30,769 nt of DNA from Candidatus Accumulibacter vicinus (lineage in GTDB: Bacteria > Pseudomonadota > Gammaproteobacteria > Burkholderiales > Rhodocyclaceae): NCBI GenBank assembly GCA_002425405.1, contig DIME01000155.1, positions 1 to 30,769 on the forward strand. The letters run 5' to 3'. The position numbers were made by a program, and so were the translations under genes. Numbering within the stretch: the first letter of the stretch is position 1; each line of letters opens with the position of its first letter. This document shows, in pieces, positions 8,354 to 17,238 of the stretch. Under the pieces are notes generated by a model, which worked only from the letters and a program-made list of their open reading frames with translations, had not been told where the DNA came from and ran no database searches.

Positions 8354-10000
8354 ATGAAGCCACCACGCCCTGCCCAAAAAGCCACCGCACTCTGTATCTG
8401 TTTGGCGCTTCTTGCACCCCTGAGCGCCTCGGCTGTCGCGCCCGAGCCGACAGCGGGACGGATCGCCCTGGTGATCGGCAACGGCGCTTATGTCGCCTCA
8501 CCGCTCGTCAACCCCGCGCGCGATGCGCGCGCGGTCGCCGAACGCCTGCGCGATGCGGGGTTTCGCGTGACGCTGAAGGTGGACGCGCCGCGCCGCGAAT
8601 TGCAGGAGGCCATCCGCGGTTTCGGCGACGCGCTCGCGCGCGACAACCGGGCGGTTGGTGTCTTCTACTACGCGGGCCATGGGGTCCAGCTCAACTGGCG
8701 GAATTTCATGCTGCCGGTGGATGTACGCATCACCCGCCCGTCGGATATTGCTGCGCAGGGGGTCGACGTCGGTCTCCTGCTCGAAAGTCTCGGCCGTGCG
8801 CGCAATCCGCTCAATCTGGTGATTCTCGACGCCTGCCGCAACAATCCCTTTGGCAGCGATTTTCGCACCGACGACCGGGGTCTCTCGCAGCTCGACGCGC
8901 CGCCCGGCACGCTGCTGGCCTATGCGACTGCACCCGGCAACACCGCCGACGACGGGGAGGGTGCGCACGGGCTGTACACCGAGAACCTGCTCAAGGAAAT
9001 GAAAGTGCCGGGCGCACCGGTCGAAGACGTCTTCAAGCGCGTTCGGCTGGCGGTGCGACGGGCTTCCGAGGGCGCGCAGATTCCCTGGGAGAGCACCTCG
9101 CTGGAAGGTGATTTCGCCTTCGTCGCGGGCAGCGGTCGTGACCTGAGCCGCGAGCAGAAGGAGTTCGAAGCCGATCTGGCGACCTGGAACAGCCTGCGCG
9201 AAGCAAAAGATCCCGAGCCCCTGGAAGCCTTCATCCGGCAACGGCCAAGTGGCAAGTTTGCCGAGCTTGCGCAGCATCGACTCGACGTGGTCCTGCGCGA
9301 GCGCGGCGAAAAGCCTGTCCAGGCAGCGCCACCGCCGCCGCTTGGGCCGGAAATGTGCGTACCGGGCGCTGCCGACGGCAAGGCCGCTTCCTACAGCGGC
9401 AAGGTGGTTTCGTTCCGCCCCGGCGAGCGTTACACGTATCGCACCGTCGATCTCGTCAGCCAGACCGAAACCGCACGCAGCACGGATACCGTTCTCAGGA
9501 TCGCTGGCGACGAGGTGTTGTACAACGACGGCAGCAAGGTGAGCGACCTGTTCGGCAACAATGTCCGCGCGCCTGACGGCACAAGCTGGACGCCCTACCA
9601 GTTCTTCATCAACGACTACGCGCTCGGCAAGCGCTGGCCGGCACAGTTCATCGTCACCCGGGCGGATGGCACGAAGGTCAATGTGCGCTTCGAGTTGCGT
9701 GTCGCCGCACGCGAGCGGATCACTTTGCCGGCCGGAACTTTCGACAGCTACCGCATCGAGGCTCGCGGCGTCGACCTGGGCAGCGGCGTTCAGCTCGACC
9801 GCACGGCCTGGGTTGCTCCCGAGAGGATGCGCGGCTTTCTGGCGATGGAAAATCTGGTTCGCAAGGGCGGATCGGTGATCGGAGGCGAGCGGATCGAGCT
9901 GGCCGACTACGCTGCCGGCGCTGCTCTGGCGACCCCGGACGCTGCGCCATCGGCAGTGAAAAAAGACAGGGATCATGGAGGCTGGCGACCGTCCTATTGA
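8354..10000 (+). CDS. Secreted caspase-like (C14, metacaspase-type) peptidase with C-terminal beta-rich domain
   Basis: A 548-residue exported protein. A signal peptide covers about residues 1-27. The caspase-like p20 domain (about 35-258) begins with RIALVIGNGAY and shows the catalytic histidine in YYAGHG (His109) and the catalytic cysteine in LDACRNNPF (Cys161). Bacterial members cleave after basic residues or act as stress proteases. A short helical linker (about 265-315) is followed by a domain from about 345 to 530 (SFRPGERYTYRTVD..., LPAGTFDSYRIEA) that resembles DUF3108-type periplasmic beta domains, a similarity I infer. The ATG follows a weak AAGGAAA. Its 3' end faces the hybrid kinase gene. 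Substrate and trigger are unknown. Confidence 0.85.
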   Translation: MKPPRPAQKATALCICLALLAPLSASAVAPEPTAGRIALVIGNGAYVASPLVNPARDARAVAERLRDAGFRVTLKVDAPRRELQEAIRGFGDALARDNRAVGVFYYAGHGVQLNWRNFMLPVDVRITRPSDIAAQGVDVGLLLESLGRARNPLNLVILDACRNNPFGSDFRTDDRGLSQLDAPPGTLLAYATAPGNTADDGEGAHGLYTENLLKEMKVPGAPVEDVFKRVRLAVRRASEGAQIPWESTSLEGDFAFVAGSGRDLSREQKEFEADLATWNSLREAKDPEPLEAFIRQRPSGKFAELAQHRLDVVLRERGEKPVQAAPPPPLGPEMCVPGAADGKAASYSGKVVSFRPGERYTYRTVDLVSQTETARSTDTVLRIAGDEVLYNDGSKVSDLFGNNVRAPDGTSWTPYQFFINDYALGKRWPAQFIVTRADGTKVNVRFELRVAARERITLPAGTFDSYRIEARGVDLGSGVQLDRTAWVAPERMRGFLAMENLVRKGGSVIGGERIELADYAAGAALATPDAAPSAVKKDRDHGGWRPSY

Positions 10001-10004
10001 TGTT

Positions 10005-10039
10005 TCGACTTCCCGGGGTTCACGATTCAGAGAAGTCGA
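10005..10039. terminator. Possible terminator hairpin between convergent genes
   Basis: TCGACTTC and GAAGTCGA form an 8-bp stem around a 19-nt loop, in the 82-nt gap between the ends of the caspase-like gene (+) and the hybrid kinase gene (-). No clear T-run is present, so this is a weak call. Confidence 0.25.
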
Positions 10040-10082
10040 GGGGCCAAGCGTGATCACCTTGAACACGACCGAACACTTGATC

Positions 10083-11861
10083 TTACCGATCGGTCCCAAC
10101 ATGGCCGTCGGCGCGCCGGGTGGCCGGACTCTGGCGACGGAGCACCTCCGCCAGGGCCTCGATCTGGATCGGCTTGGCAAGGTAGTCATCCATGCCGGCT
10201 GCGAGGCAGCGCTCCCGGTCCCCGGACATGGCATTGGCGGTCAGCGCCACGATCGGCACGCGTTTTCCGGGATGCTCGCGAGCACGAATCGCACGGGTGG
10301 CCTCATACCCGTCCATTTCCGGCATCTGGCAGTCCATCAACACCAGATCGAAATCCCCGGCGCCGCAGATCTCCACTGCTTCCCGTCCGTCGACGGCGAT
10401 GCCGACTTCGCATCCGCAGTGCTCGAGGATCGCCAGGGCCACCGCCCGATTCACCGGGTTGTCCTCTACCAACAGCACGCGCAGGCCGGGGCTGGGCGGG
10501 GCCGCCGCGCCTCCCGGCGACTCGGCGGGGGACGCTGGTTTCGCCGGCATCTCATCCCGCCCCTCCACCGGGGTGACCGGCAGCGTAAACCAGAACGTCG
10601 AACCTTCACCCAGGGTGCTCTCGACGCCTATCTGACCGCCCATCAGCGTCACCAGCTCGCGCGAAACGGCCAGCCCCAGACCCGTTCCCCCGAATCGGCG
10701 GCTCATCGTCCCGTCCGCTTGGGAAAAGGGCTTGAAGAGCTTTGCCACGGCCTTCGAGTCCATCCCGATTCCGGTATCGCGGACGGTGAAGCGCAATACC
10801 AGTGCACCGGAACGGTCGGCGCCGCTTCCGTGGGGCCCTCCCTCAACCGACAGTTCGACCTCTCCCCGCTCGGTGAACTTCACGGCATTACCGATCAGGT
10901 TGGTCAGGATCTGCCGCAGCCGGCCAGCATCGGTGTGGACCATGGTTGGCAACTCGGGGGAGAGGCGCAAGTGAATTGCAACGTTTTTCTTCTGCGCCGG
11001 CACGGCGAGGAACTCGGCCACCTCCATCGATAGGGCGCGCCAGTCGCAGGCGGAGATATCCAGTTCAAGACGGCCGGCTTCAATTTTTGCGAAGTCCAGG
11101 ATGTCGTTGAGAATACGCAGCAGCGCCAGAGCCGATCCATGGATCTGGCGTACCTGCGCTTGCTGGCCCGGATCGAGCGGGGTGTGCAGCAACAGCTCGG
11201 TCATTCCGATCACCCCGTTCATCGGGGTGCGAATTTCATGGCTCATGGTGGCCAGGAATTGCGACTTGGCACTGTTCGCCGCTTCGGCCTGCTCCTTCTC
11301 CCGTCCCATCTCCAAGGACCGGCGCTGTTCCGCCAGGAGCTCGGCATTCGCCTGGCGCAGGGCGCGCAACGGCAGGAAGCGCAGCGCCAGGAACACGGCC
11401 GCGGCCAGCAAGAGACCCAAGCTCCCCGCGGCCAGGGTCTCCATGATCAGCGTGCGCATCGAGCGGACGATTTCGACGTGCCCGACTGTGCGGCCAGCGT
11501 CGTAGATCGGCTCCCGGCGCACCTCGAAGGGCCCGGCGATCGGATCGGCACTTTCCGCCACCAGCGTTCCGTCCAGGTGGAAGACCCGCCTGATCTCGGG
11601 TGTGCCGTCTTCGGGTCGGCGGCGCAGCGGAATCGAGACCCTTTCGTACTGGAACTGCCAGATCTCCGGATTGGAGTGCACATGCTGGGTGACTATCCGG
11701 GCGTTGATCTCGGCCTCTGCTTCGAGGGTCGCGCCAAGGGCTGCCCGGCCGAGGGCGAAGTAGGCGACTGGAAAGACCAAGGCGATTGCGGCACTGACGA
11801 GCAGCGCGATGATGGTCAGGATCCTTTCCATCCGTCCGCCATCAGGTGTCTCGTCCGCCAT
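10083..11861 (-). CDS. Hybrid sensor histidine kinase with receiver domain
   Basis: A 592-residue inner-membrane kinase. A transmembrane helix at about 14-38 and a second at about 145-165 bracket a periplasmic sensing domain of roughly 105 residues. The kinase core has the H-box SQFLATMSHEIRTPMNG (phospho-His208), N-box NLIGNAVKF (Asn325), DTGIG (362-366) and GGTGLGL (391-397). A receiver domain (about 460-575) has phospho-acceptor Asp510 in LVLMDCQMPEMDG, Thr541 and Lys563. There is no HPt domain, so the phosphate must pass to a separate partner not seen here. The frame stays open far upstream, but the start at 11861 (MADETPDGG) is chosen because it lies 11 nt after the end of the binding-protein gene. 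The pairing suggests that protein presents the signal. Confidence 0.9.
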   Translation of the reverse strand: MADETPDGGRMERILTIIALLVSAAIALVFPVAYFALGRAALGATLEAEAEINARIVTQHVHSNPEIWQFQYERVSIPLRRRPEDGTPEIRRVFHLDGTLVAESADPIAGPFEVRREPIYDAGRTVGHVEIVRSMRTLIMETLAAGSLGLLLAAAVFLALRFLPLRALRQANAELLAEQRRSLEMGREKEQAEAANSAKSQFLATMSHEIRTPMNGVIGMTELLLHTPLDPGQQAQVRQIHGSALALLRILNDILDFAKIEAGRLELDISACDWRALSMEVAEFLAVPAQKKNVAIHLRLSPELPTMVHTDAGRLRQILTNLIGNAVKFTERGEVELSVEGGPHGSGADRSGALVLRFTVRDTGIGMDSKAVAKLFKPFSQADGTMSRRFGGTGLGLAVSRELVTLMGGQIGVESTLGEGSTFWFTLPVTPVEGRDEMPAKPASPAESPGGAAAPPSPGLRVLLVEDNPVNRAVALAILEHCGCEVGIAVDGREAVEICGAGDFDLVLMDCQMPEMDGYEATRAIRAREHPGKRVPIVALTANAMSGDRERCLAAGMDDYLAKPIQIEALAEVLRRQSPATRRADGHVGTDR

Positions 11862-11872
11862 GTCGCCGATCC

Positions 11873-12682
11873 TCAGCGAGTGACGACGTGCCCGTTGGCT
11901 TCGAGGAGCGCGCGCCCTTCCGCCGACCGGACGAAGGCGACGAACTCGCGCGCCGTATCGGACCCACCCTGGCGGGTCACGATAAAAAAGGGCTTGTAGA
12001 ACTTGTAGGCGCCCGACGCCAGACCCTGGAGTGACGGCACGGCGTCGTCGATCGCAACCAGGTGCAGTCGGCGGCGTTCGGACGCCAGTATCGACAAGGT
12101 GCTCGTCCCGATCGACCCGCCCAGCGACTCTGCTTCGGTCGCGGCATCCTGATCGGTGGCGGCGACCACCATGCCGGGCCGCTGATGGGCGATCTTCAGC
12201 GCCGCTGCGATCTCGGGCGCCATTTGCCCGAAGTAGGTGGTGTCGCTGTCGGTCAGCGGCCGCAGTACGACCCGCACCGGTTCGCCATCGGGCCAGGTCG
12301 CGATGCGTCCGCTCAACATGCCCGCAACATCGCGGGCCGCCAGCCGCGTCACGCCGGACTTGCTGGTCACCAAACCGAACGGCGAGCGGCCATACTCGAA
12401 GGCCTCCAGATCGGGCCGTTGCTCGCTCTCCTTCAGCGGACGGCTGGTCAGCGCAATGTCGATGACCCCGGCCAGGAGTGCCCTGACCCCCCCCGCCGAG
12501 TCCAGACTGGGCAGGATCTTGACCGGCCCGCGGGCAGGATGGCGCGCCACAAACGCGTCGCCGAGTATCTTCATCGTCCCGAGCGCGCCACCCGTTCCGC
12601 CTATGCGTAGACCGTCTGCCAATACCCCCAACGGCAGAGCCGCCACCAGCATTGCCAGAAACACTTGCATCACATGATTCAT
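11873..12682 (-). CDS. PstS-like periplasmic substrate-binding protein
   Basis: A 269-residue exported protein. Residues 1-22 are a signal peptide ending at LGVLA. The mature part looks like the phosphate-type binding family (PBP-like-2): an opening LRIGGTGGALGTMKIL with the anion-binding glycine/threonine loop, ALTSRPLKESE at about residues 78-88, and GGSIGTSTLSIL in the second lobe. No transporter permease or ATPase gene is nearby; instead the next gene is a hybrid histidine kinase. The protein is therefore more likely a ligand sensor than a transport component. The start at 12682 has GGAG 8 nt upstream, and the longer frame to 12814 has no support. A sigma-54-type promoter lies at 12746-12761. 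Phosphate as ligand is a family-based guess. Confidence 0.8.
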   Translation of the reverse strand: MNHVMQVFLAMLVAALPLGVLADGLRIGGTGGALGTMKILGDAFVARHPARGPVKILPSLDSAGGVRALLAGVIDIALTSRPLKESEQRPDLEAFEYGRSPFGLVTSKSGVTRLAARDVAGMLSGRIATWPDGEPVRVVLRPLTDSDTTYFGQMAPEIAAALKIAHQRPGMVVAATDQDAATEAESLGGSIGTSTLSILASERRRLHLVAIDDAVPSLQGLASGAYKFYKPFFIVTRQGGSDTAREFVAFVRSAEGRALLEANGHVVTR

Positions 12683-12745
12683 CTCGATTTCTCCCATCGT
12701 AGCAAGCGATCGACCCACAGCCCGCGCTCGCGAAACGCATGGTAG

Positions 12746-12761
12746 CGCAAGAAACTGTCCA
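12746..12761 (-). promoter_or_regulatory. Sigma-54 (-24/-12) promoter of the binding protein/kinase operon
   Basis: On the minus strand TGGACAGTTTCTTGCG matches TGGCACG-N4-TTGCW, with GG and GC exactly 10 nt apart and a perfect TTGC. The start site would be near 12735, leaving a leader of about 53 nt. I found no copy of the TGTCRA-N5-YTKACA repeat upstream, so the activator would differ from that of the PEP-CTERM gene. Confidence 0.6.
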
Positions 12762-12815
12762 AATCGCACTACTGTTCTGTACGGCCTCTTTCGAAGACGA
12801 GGCCATGGGGCCATA

Positions 12816-12857
12816 AAACAGCAAGGGCGGCCAAAATTCTGGCCGCCCTTGCTGTTT
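12816..12857. terminator. Strong terminator hairpin after groEL
   Basis: A perfect 18-bp inverted repeat (arms 12816-12833 and 12840-12857, centred on AAATTC) lies about 100 nt beyond the groEL stop codon. Read from the minus strand, its stem is GC-rich at the core and ends in TTTT. It would end groESL transcription and insulate the sigma-54 operon beyond it. Confidence 0.8.
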
Positions 12858-12960
12858 AGCTGAACCTACCGTTCTTGGGGATCTTGACCTTCACCGGATT
12901 GGTAAAATAAGTCGCGACCTCCTGTAGCCGGGGGTTTTCATGATCATGACCCTGCGGACA

Positions 12961-14616
<1,656 letters not shown>

Positions 14617-14714
14617 AGAGATAACTCCTAAGTTTCTGTGATGATTTGATTCTGAATTGAAAGGAAAGATTGTGTGCTAGGGCTGTGTGGGCGGGGATCG
14701 TGCGAACGCGACCT

Positions 14715-15005
14715 CTACGCCTCGATGACGCCCATGATGTCTTCTTCACGCATGACCAGCAGTTCCTCTCCATCGACCTTGACGGTCTGACCGGCGTATT
14801 TGCCAAACAGGACCCGGTCGCCAACCTTCACGGCCAGGGCGCGGACGCTGCCATCATCAAGAATCTTGCCATTGCCAACGGCGCGAATTTCGCCTTGGTC
14901 AGGTTTCTCGGCAGCTGTATCGGGGATGACGATACCGGAGGCGGTCCTGCGCTCCTCTTCAAGACGTTTGACAATCACGCGATCATGCAACGGGCGAATT
15001 TTCAT
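14715..15005 (-). CDS. groES: Co-chaperonin GroES (10 kDa)
   Basis: A 96-residue co-chaperonin that caps the GroEL ring. The start MKIRPLHDRVIVKR, the mobile loop around ERRTASGIVIPDTAAEK, and the end REEDIMGVIEA are canonical. The ATG at 15005 is preceded by GGAG 7 nt upstream; the frame extends further upstream only by chance. It is the first gene of the groESL operon, with a CIRCE operator and sigma-70 promoter about 90-140 nt upstream. Confidence 0.98.
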   Translation of the reverse strand: MKIRPLHDRVIVKRLEEERRTASGIVIPDTAAEKPDQGEIRAVGNGKILDDGSVRALAVKVGDRVLFGKYAGQTVKVDGEELLVMREEDIMGVIEA

Positions 15006-15091
15006 GCAGTTTCTCCTTGGGGTTAAGCATATAAACGGATATTGACGGTCAGATCCTGTAGCCCTGGGTACAAGACTCAGGAGCATAAATA

Positions 15092-15118
15092 TTAGCACTC
15101 ACCGCTAACGAGTGCTAA
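15092..15118 (-). promoter_or_regulatory. CIRCE operator (HrcA-binding site) of groESL
   Basis: TTAGCACTC, 9 nt spacer, GAGTGCTAA: a perfect CIRCE inverted repeat. It overlaps the -10 region and the expected start site of the groES promoter, so the repressor HrcA would block transcription until heat stress titrates it. No hrcA gene lies in the window. Confidence 0.97.
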
Positions 15119-15146
15119 TAATAGATCCGGGTGACGTGAATTTCAA
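15118..15146 (-). promoter_or_regulatory. Sigma-70 promoter of groESL
   Basis: On the minus strand TTGAAA (15141-15146), 17-nt spacer, TATTAT (15118-15123). The -10 box abuts the CIRCE element. A CTTGAAA resembling the heat-shock sigma-32 -35 box is present, but no properly spaced CCCCAT-type -10 follows. Confidence 0.8.
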
Positions 15147-15214
15147 GGCTTTCGAGATGACTTTCCGGCATCGATTGCCCTGGAAACGGCAGCAACCACA
15201 AACTTGGCAATGGA

Positions 15215-15243
15215 TTGACAGAGCACTGATTGAAAGATAGATT
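15215..15243 (+). promoter_or_regulatory. Sigma-70 promoter of the radical SAM/pigment-like operon
   Basis: A perfect -35 TTGACA (15215-15220), a 17-nt spacer and a good -10 TAGATT (15238-15243). The transcript would start near 15250, about 290 nt before the GTG start at 15541. The leader is therefore unusually long and highly palindromic. Confidence 0.65.
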
Positions 15244-15264
15244 CCGCAAGCTCTTCTATGAAAG

Positions 15265-15352
15265 TCGCGAGCGACTCGCGAATTTCCCCTCTGTACTCGT
15301 GGGAGATAGGGATCGGGGGGTGAGATGGGGAATTCGCAGAGCATGCTCTGCG
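15265..15352 (+). repeat. Nested palindromes in the leader
   Basis: Three structures follow each other: TCGCGAG/CTCGCGA with a 3-nt loop (15265-15281); GCGAATTTCCCC (15278-15289) pairing with GGGGAATTCGC (15327-15337) with one bulge; and the perfect 18-nt palindrome CGCAGAGCATGCTCTGCG (15335-15352). They share bases, so alternative folds are possible in RNA. Confidence 0.6.
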
Positions 15353-15384
15353 CCCATCGAACGATTCCGGCGTGCAAGGGAGGG

Positions 15385-15438
15385 GAAACGGTCATGACTT
15401 TCATCATCAGGGGTATCTTGCAAAGTCATGACCGTTTC
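15385..15438 (+). repeat. 17-bp perfect inverted repeat in the leader
   Basis: GAAACGGTCATGACTTT (15385-15401) and its exact reverse complement (15422-15438) flank a 20-nt loop. Each arm contains the smaller palindrome GTCATGAC. There is no T-run after it, so it is not a standard terminator. It could be an RNA stem, a double operator, or a trace of a small mobile repeat. Confidence 0.7.
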
Positions 15439-15540
15439 GCGCTTGCGCGCAGGGCAGAAGGCAGTTTTACGCGGCCGGGCAGGCTGCCTCGGCCGACACT
15501 TTTCCAGCAGGATTCGGGGACGTTTGTCGAGGAGCAAAGC

Positions 15541-17184
15541 GTGCGCATAACCTTGGTTCACCCAGCCGGTTTCAATTTCGTTCCGGGGCAGCCCGATTTT
15601 TCGGTGCTGGCCAACCGCATGCCGCCGATCGGCATCATGCAGCTCGCGAGCTGGCTGGAGAAGCATGGCCATTCGACCGAACTGCACGACTGCCTCGGCC
15701 CGTATGCGCCGCCGGGAATAGAGGCCAACGCCGAAATCGTCCTGGCGAGCCGGCCGGATCTCGTAGGCATCAGTGCGACAACTTCCAGCTTCATGGACGG
15801 GGTCGACCTCGCTGTGTACATCAAGAGGAAGCGGCCCGAGATCAGAATTGTTTTCGGGGCCGTGCATGTGTCATCGATTGGCGCGCCGATTCTCGAGCAC
15901 TTCCCGGAAATCGACTACCTGTGCATCGGTGAGGGTGAGGGCTGCCTGCTCGACCTTGCCAACGGCAAGGCACTGGCGGAGATCGACAACCTCGTATTCC
16001 GCAACGGCGACGGCCGGGTCGTCTGCAATCCGCGCCGACACCGCATCCTGAATCTCGACGAGCTGCCCTTTCCGGCGTACGAAAAGCTGGCCGGTTTTCC
16101 GCATGGCTATCACCTGCCACTGTTTGCCTACGAGAAACGCCACGGCGCGACGATGATCACTTCGCGTGGCTGCCCCTACACCTGCTCATTCTGCGACCGC
16201 ACGGTTTTCGAGCGCCTGTACAAGACCAATTCGGCGCAATATACGTACGAGCACATGAAATATCTTCGGGACCGCTTCGGTGTCCGCCACATCAACTTTT
16301 ACGATGATCTGTTCACGGCGCACAGGAAACGCGTCACCGAACTGTGCGAAATGCTGATTGAACAGCCGCTGGGCATGAACTTCAACTGCGCCATCCGCAC
16401 CGGTCATACCTCCGACGAGATGCTGGCCATGCTGAAGAAGGCCGGTGCGCTGATGGTGTCGATGGGCATCGAATCGGCCGATCCGGGAATGATGGAGCGC
16501 CACAAGGCCGGGGTGACGCTACCCGAGGTGAAGAAGACCGTCGAACGGATCCACGCCGCCGGTTTGCGCGCCAAGGGCCTGTTCATCTTCGGCTTGCCGG
16601 GAGAAACACCGGAAACGCTCAGGCAGACGAGTGATTTCATTCTGTCTCTCGATCTCGACGAAATGAACATGACCAAGTTCAGCCCGATGTATGGTGCGCC
16701 GATCTGGGACGAGTGCATCAGCGGCAAGGAAGGGGACTTCATCGAAGACTGGCGGCTGATGAACTGCCTGAATTTTGTCTTCAAGCCACACGGGTTCTCG
16801 TCGCGCGAGGAGATGGACGCGCTCTACAACTGGCACGTCAAGCGCTACTACGACAGCCGGGGCTATCGTCATCGCTTTGCGAAGCGACTCTGGCAGCATC
16901 GCTGGAGCCTCTGGCATGTCGCCCGGCACCTGCCGGAAACCGTTGCCGCGGCTCGTTACTTCAGTGCCAACCAGAAGCAGCTGGAACTTGCCAGGCGGGA
17001 GTTTGCCCGCCATCCGCGCCAACCGGTCGGCCTGCAGCCCTTCCTGAGTCCGGAGCTGAAAGCGGATGCCATTGTCGCCATGTCGCCGGTCAAGGTTTCC
17101 CGCCGTCCAGCGCGGCCGGCAGCGGAACCGGATGCGTGCTGCACGCCGCAAGCGCTGGGATCAACCGTGCCGGGGACAGTATAA
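15541..17184 (+). CDS. Radical SAM protein with N-terminal B12-binding-like domain
   Basis: A 547-residue enzyme. The N-terminal part (about 1-140) has the Rossmann-like B12-binding fold of class B radical SAM enzymes (ITLVHPAGF..., PPIGIMQLASWLEKHGH, VFGAVHVS), but lacks an obvious cobalamin-ligating DxHxxG. The 4Fe-4S motif CPYTCSFC gives Cys211, Cys215 and Cys218; VSMGIESAD and FIFGLPGETPE are typical later motifs. The enzyme generates a 5'-deoxyadenosyl radical; the reaction is unknown. The start is GTG with GGAG 6 nt upstream; an upstream extension to 15325 reads through palindromes and is rejected. It leads the pigment-like gene set, with the next gene 54 nt away. The last 40 residues are low in conservation and proline/alanine-rich. 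Confidence 0.85.
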   Translation: MRITLVHPAGFNFVPGQPDFSVLANRMPPIGIMQLASWLEKHGHSTELHDCLGPYAPPGIEANAEIVLASRPDLVGISATTSSFMDGVDLAVYIKRKRPEIRIVFGAVHVSSIGAPILEHFPEIDYLCIGEGEGCLLDLANGKALAEIDNLVFRNGDGRVVCNPRRHRILNLDELPFPAYEKLAGFPHGYHLPLFAYEKRHGATMITSRGCPYTCSFCDRTVFERLYKTNSAQYTYEHMKYLRDRFGVRHINFYDDLFTAHRKRVTELCEMLIEQPLGMNFNCAIRTGHTSDEMLAMLKKAGALMVSMGIESADPGMMERHKAGVTLPEVKKTVERIHAAGLRAKGLFIFGLPGETPETLRQTSDFILSLDLDEMNMTKFSPMYGAPIWDECISGKEGDFIEDWRLMNCLNFVFKPHGFSSREEMDALYNWHVKRYYDSRGYRHRFAKRLWQHRWSLWHVARHLPETVAAARYFSANQKQLELARREFARHPRQPVGLQPFLSPELKADAIVAMSPVKVSRRPARPAAEPDACCTPQALGSTVPGTV

Positions 17185-17238
17185 TGGGGCGCTTGGCGAC
17201 TTTCGCCGCTGGAGCAGTGACTGACAGGGGTTGAGGGC

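Larger units (their letters stand above)
15147..15540 (+). other. Gene-free 394-nt region with promoter and structured leader
   Basis: This lies between divergent groES and the radical SAM gene. It holds a sigma-70 promoter (15215-15243) followed by about 290 nt of untranslated leader. In that leader at least four inverted repeats crowd between 15265 and 15438. A reading frame from 15325 joins the radical SAM frame, but its first 72 codons run through the palindromes and look non-coding. Confidence 0.6.

Noticed and set aside
8498..10234. Long minus-strand reading frame opposite the caspase-like gene
   Set aside because: It is a codon-shadow of a gene with intact catalytic motifs and has no family features.
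11862..12824. N-terminal extension of the kinase frame through the binding-protein gene
   Set aside because: The extension overlaps a well-supported signal-peptide protein in another frame and reads as low-complexity arginine-rich sequence.
15124..15147. Sigma-32 heat-shock promoter for groESL
   Set aside because: A CTTGAAA-like -35 box exists, but no CCCCAT-type -10 box occurs at 13-17 nt; the sigma-70 reading fits better.
15325..15540. Earlier start for the radical SAM gene
   Set aside because: The added 72 residues run through perfect palindromes, lack family similarity, and the GTG at 15541 has a good ribosome-binding site and the family N-terminus.
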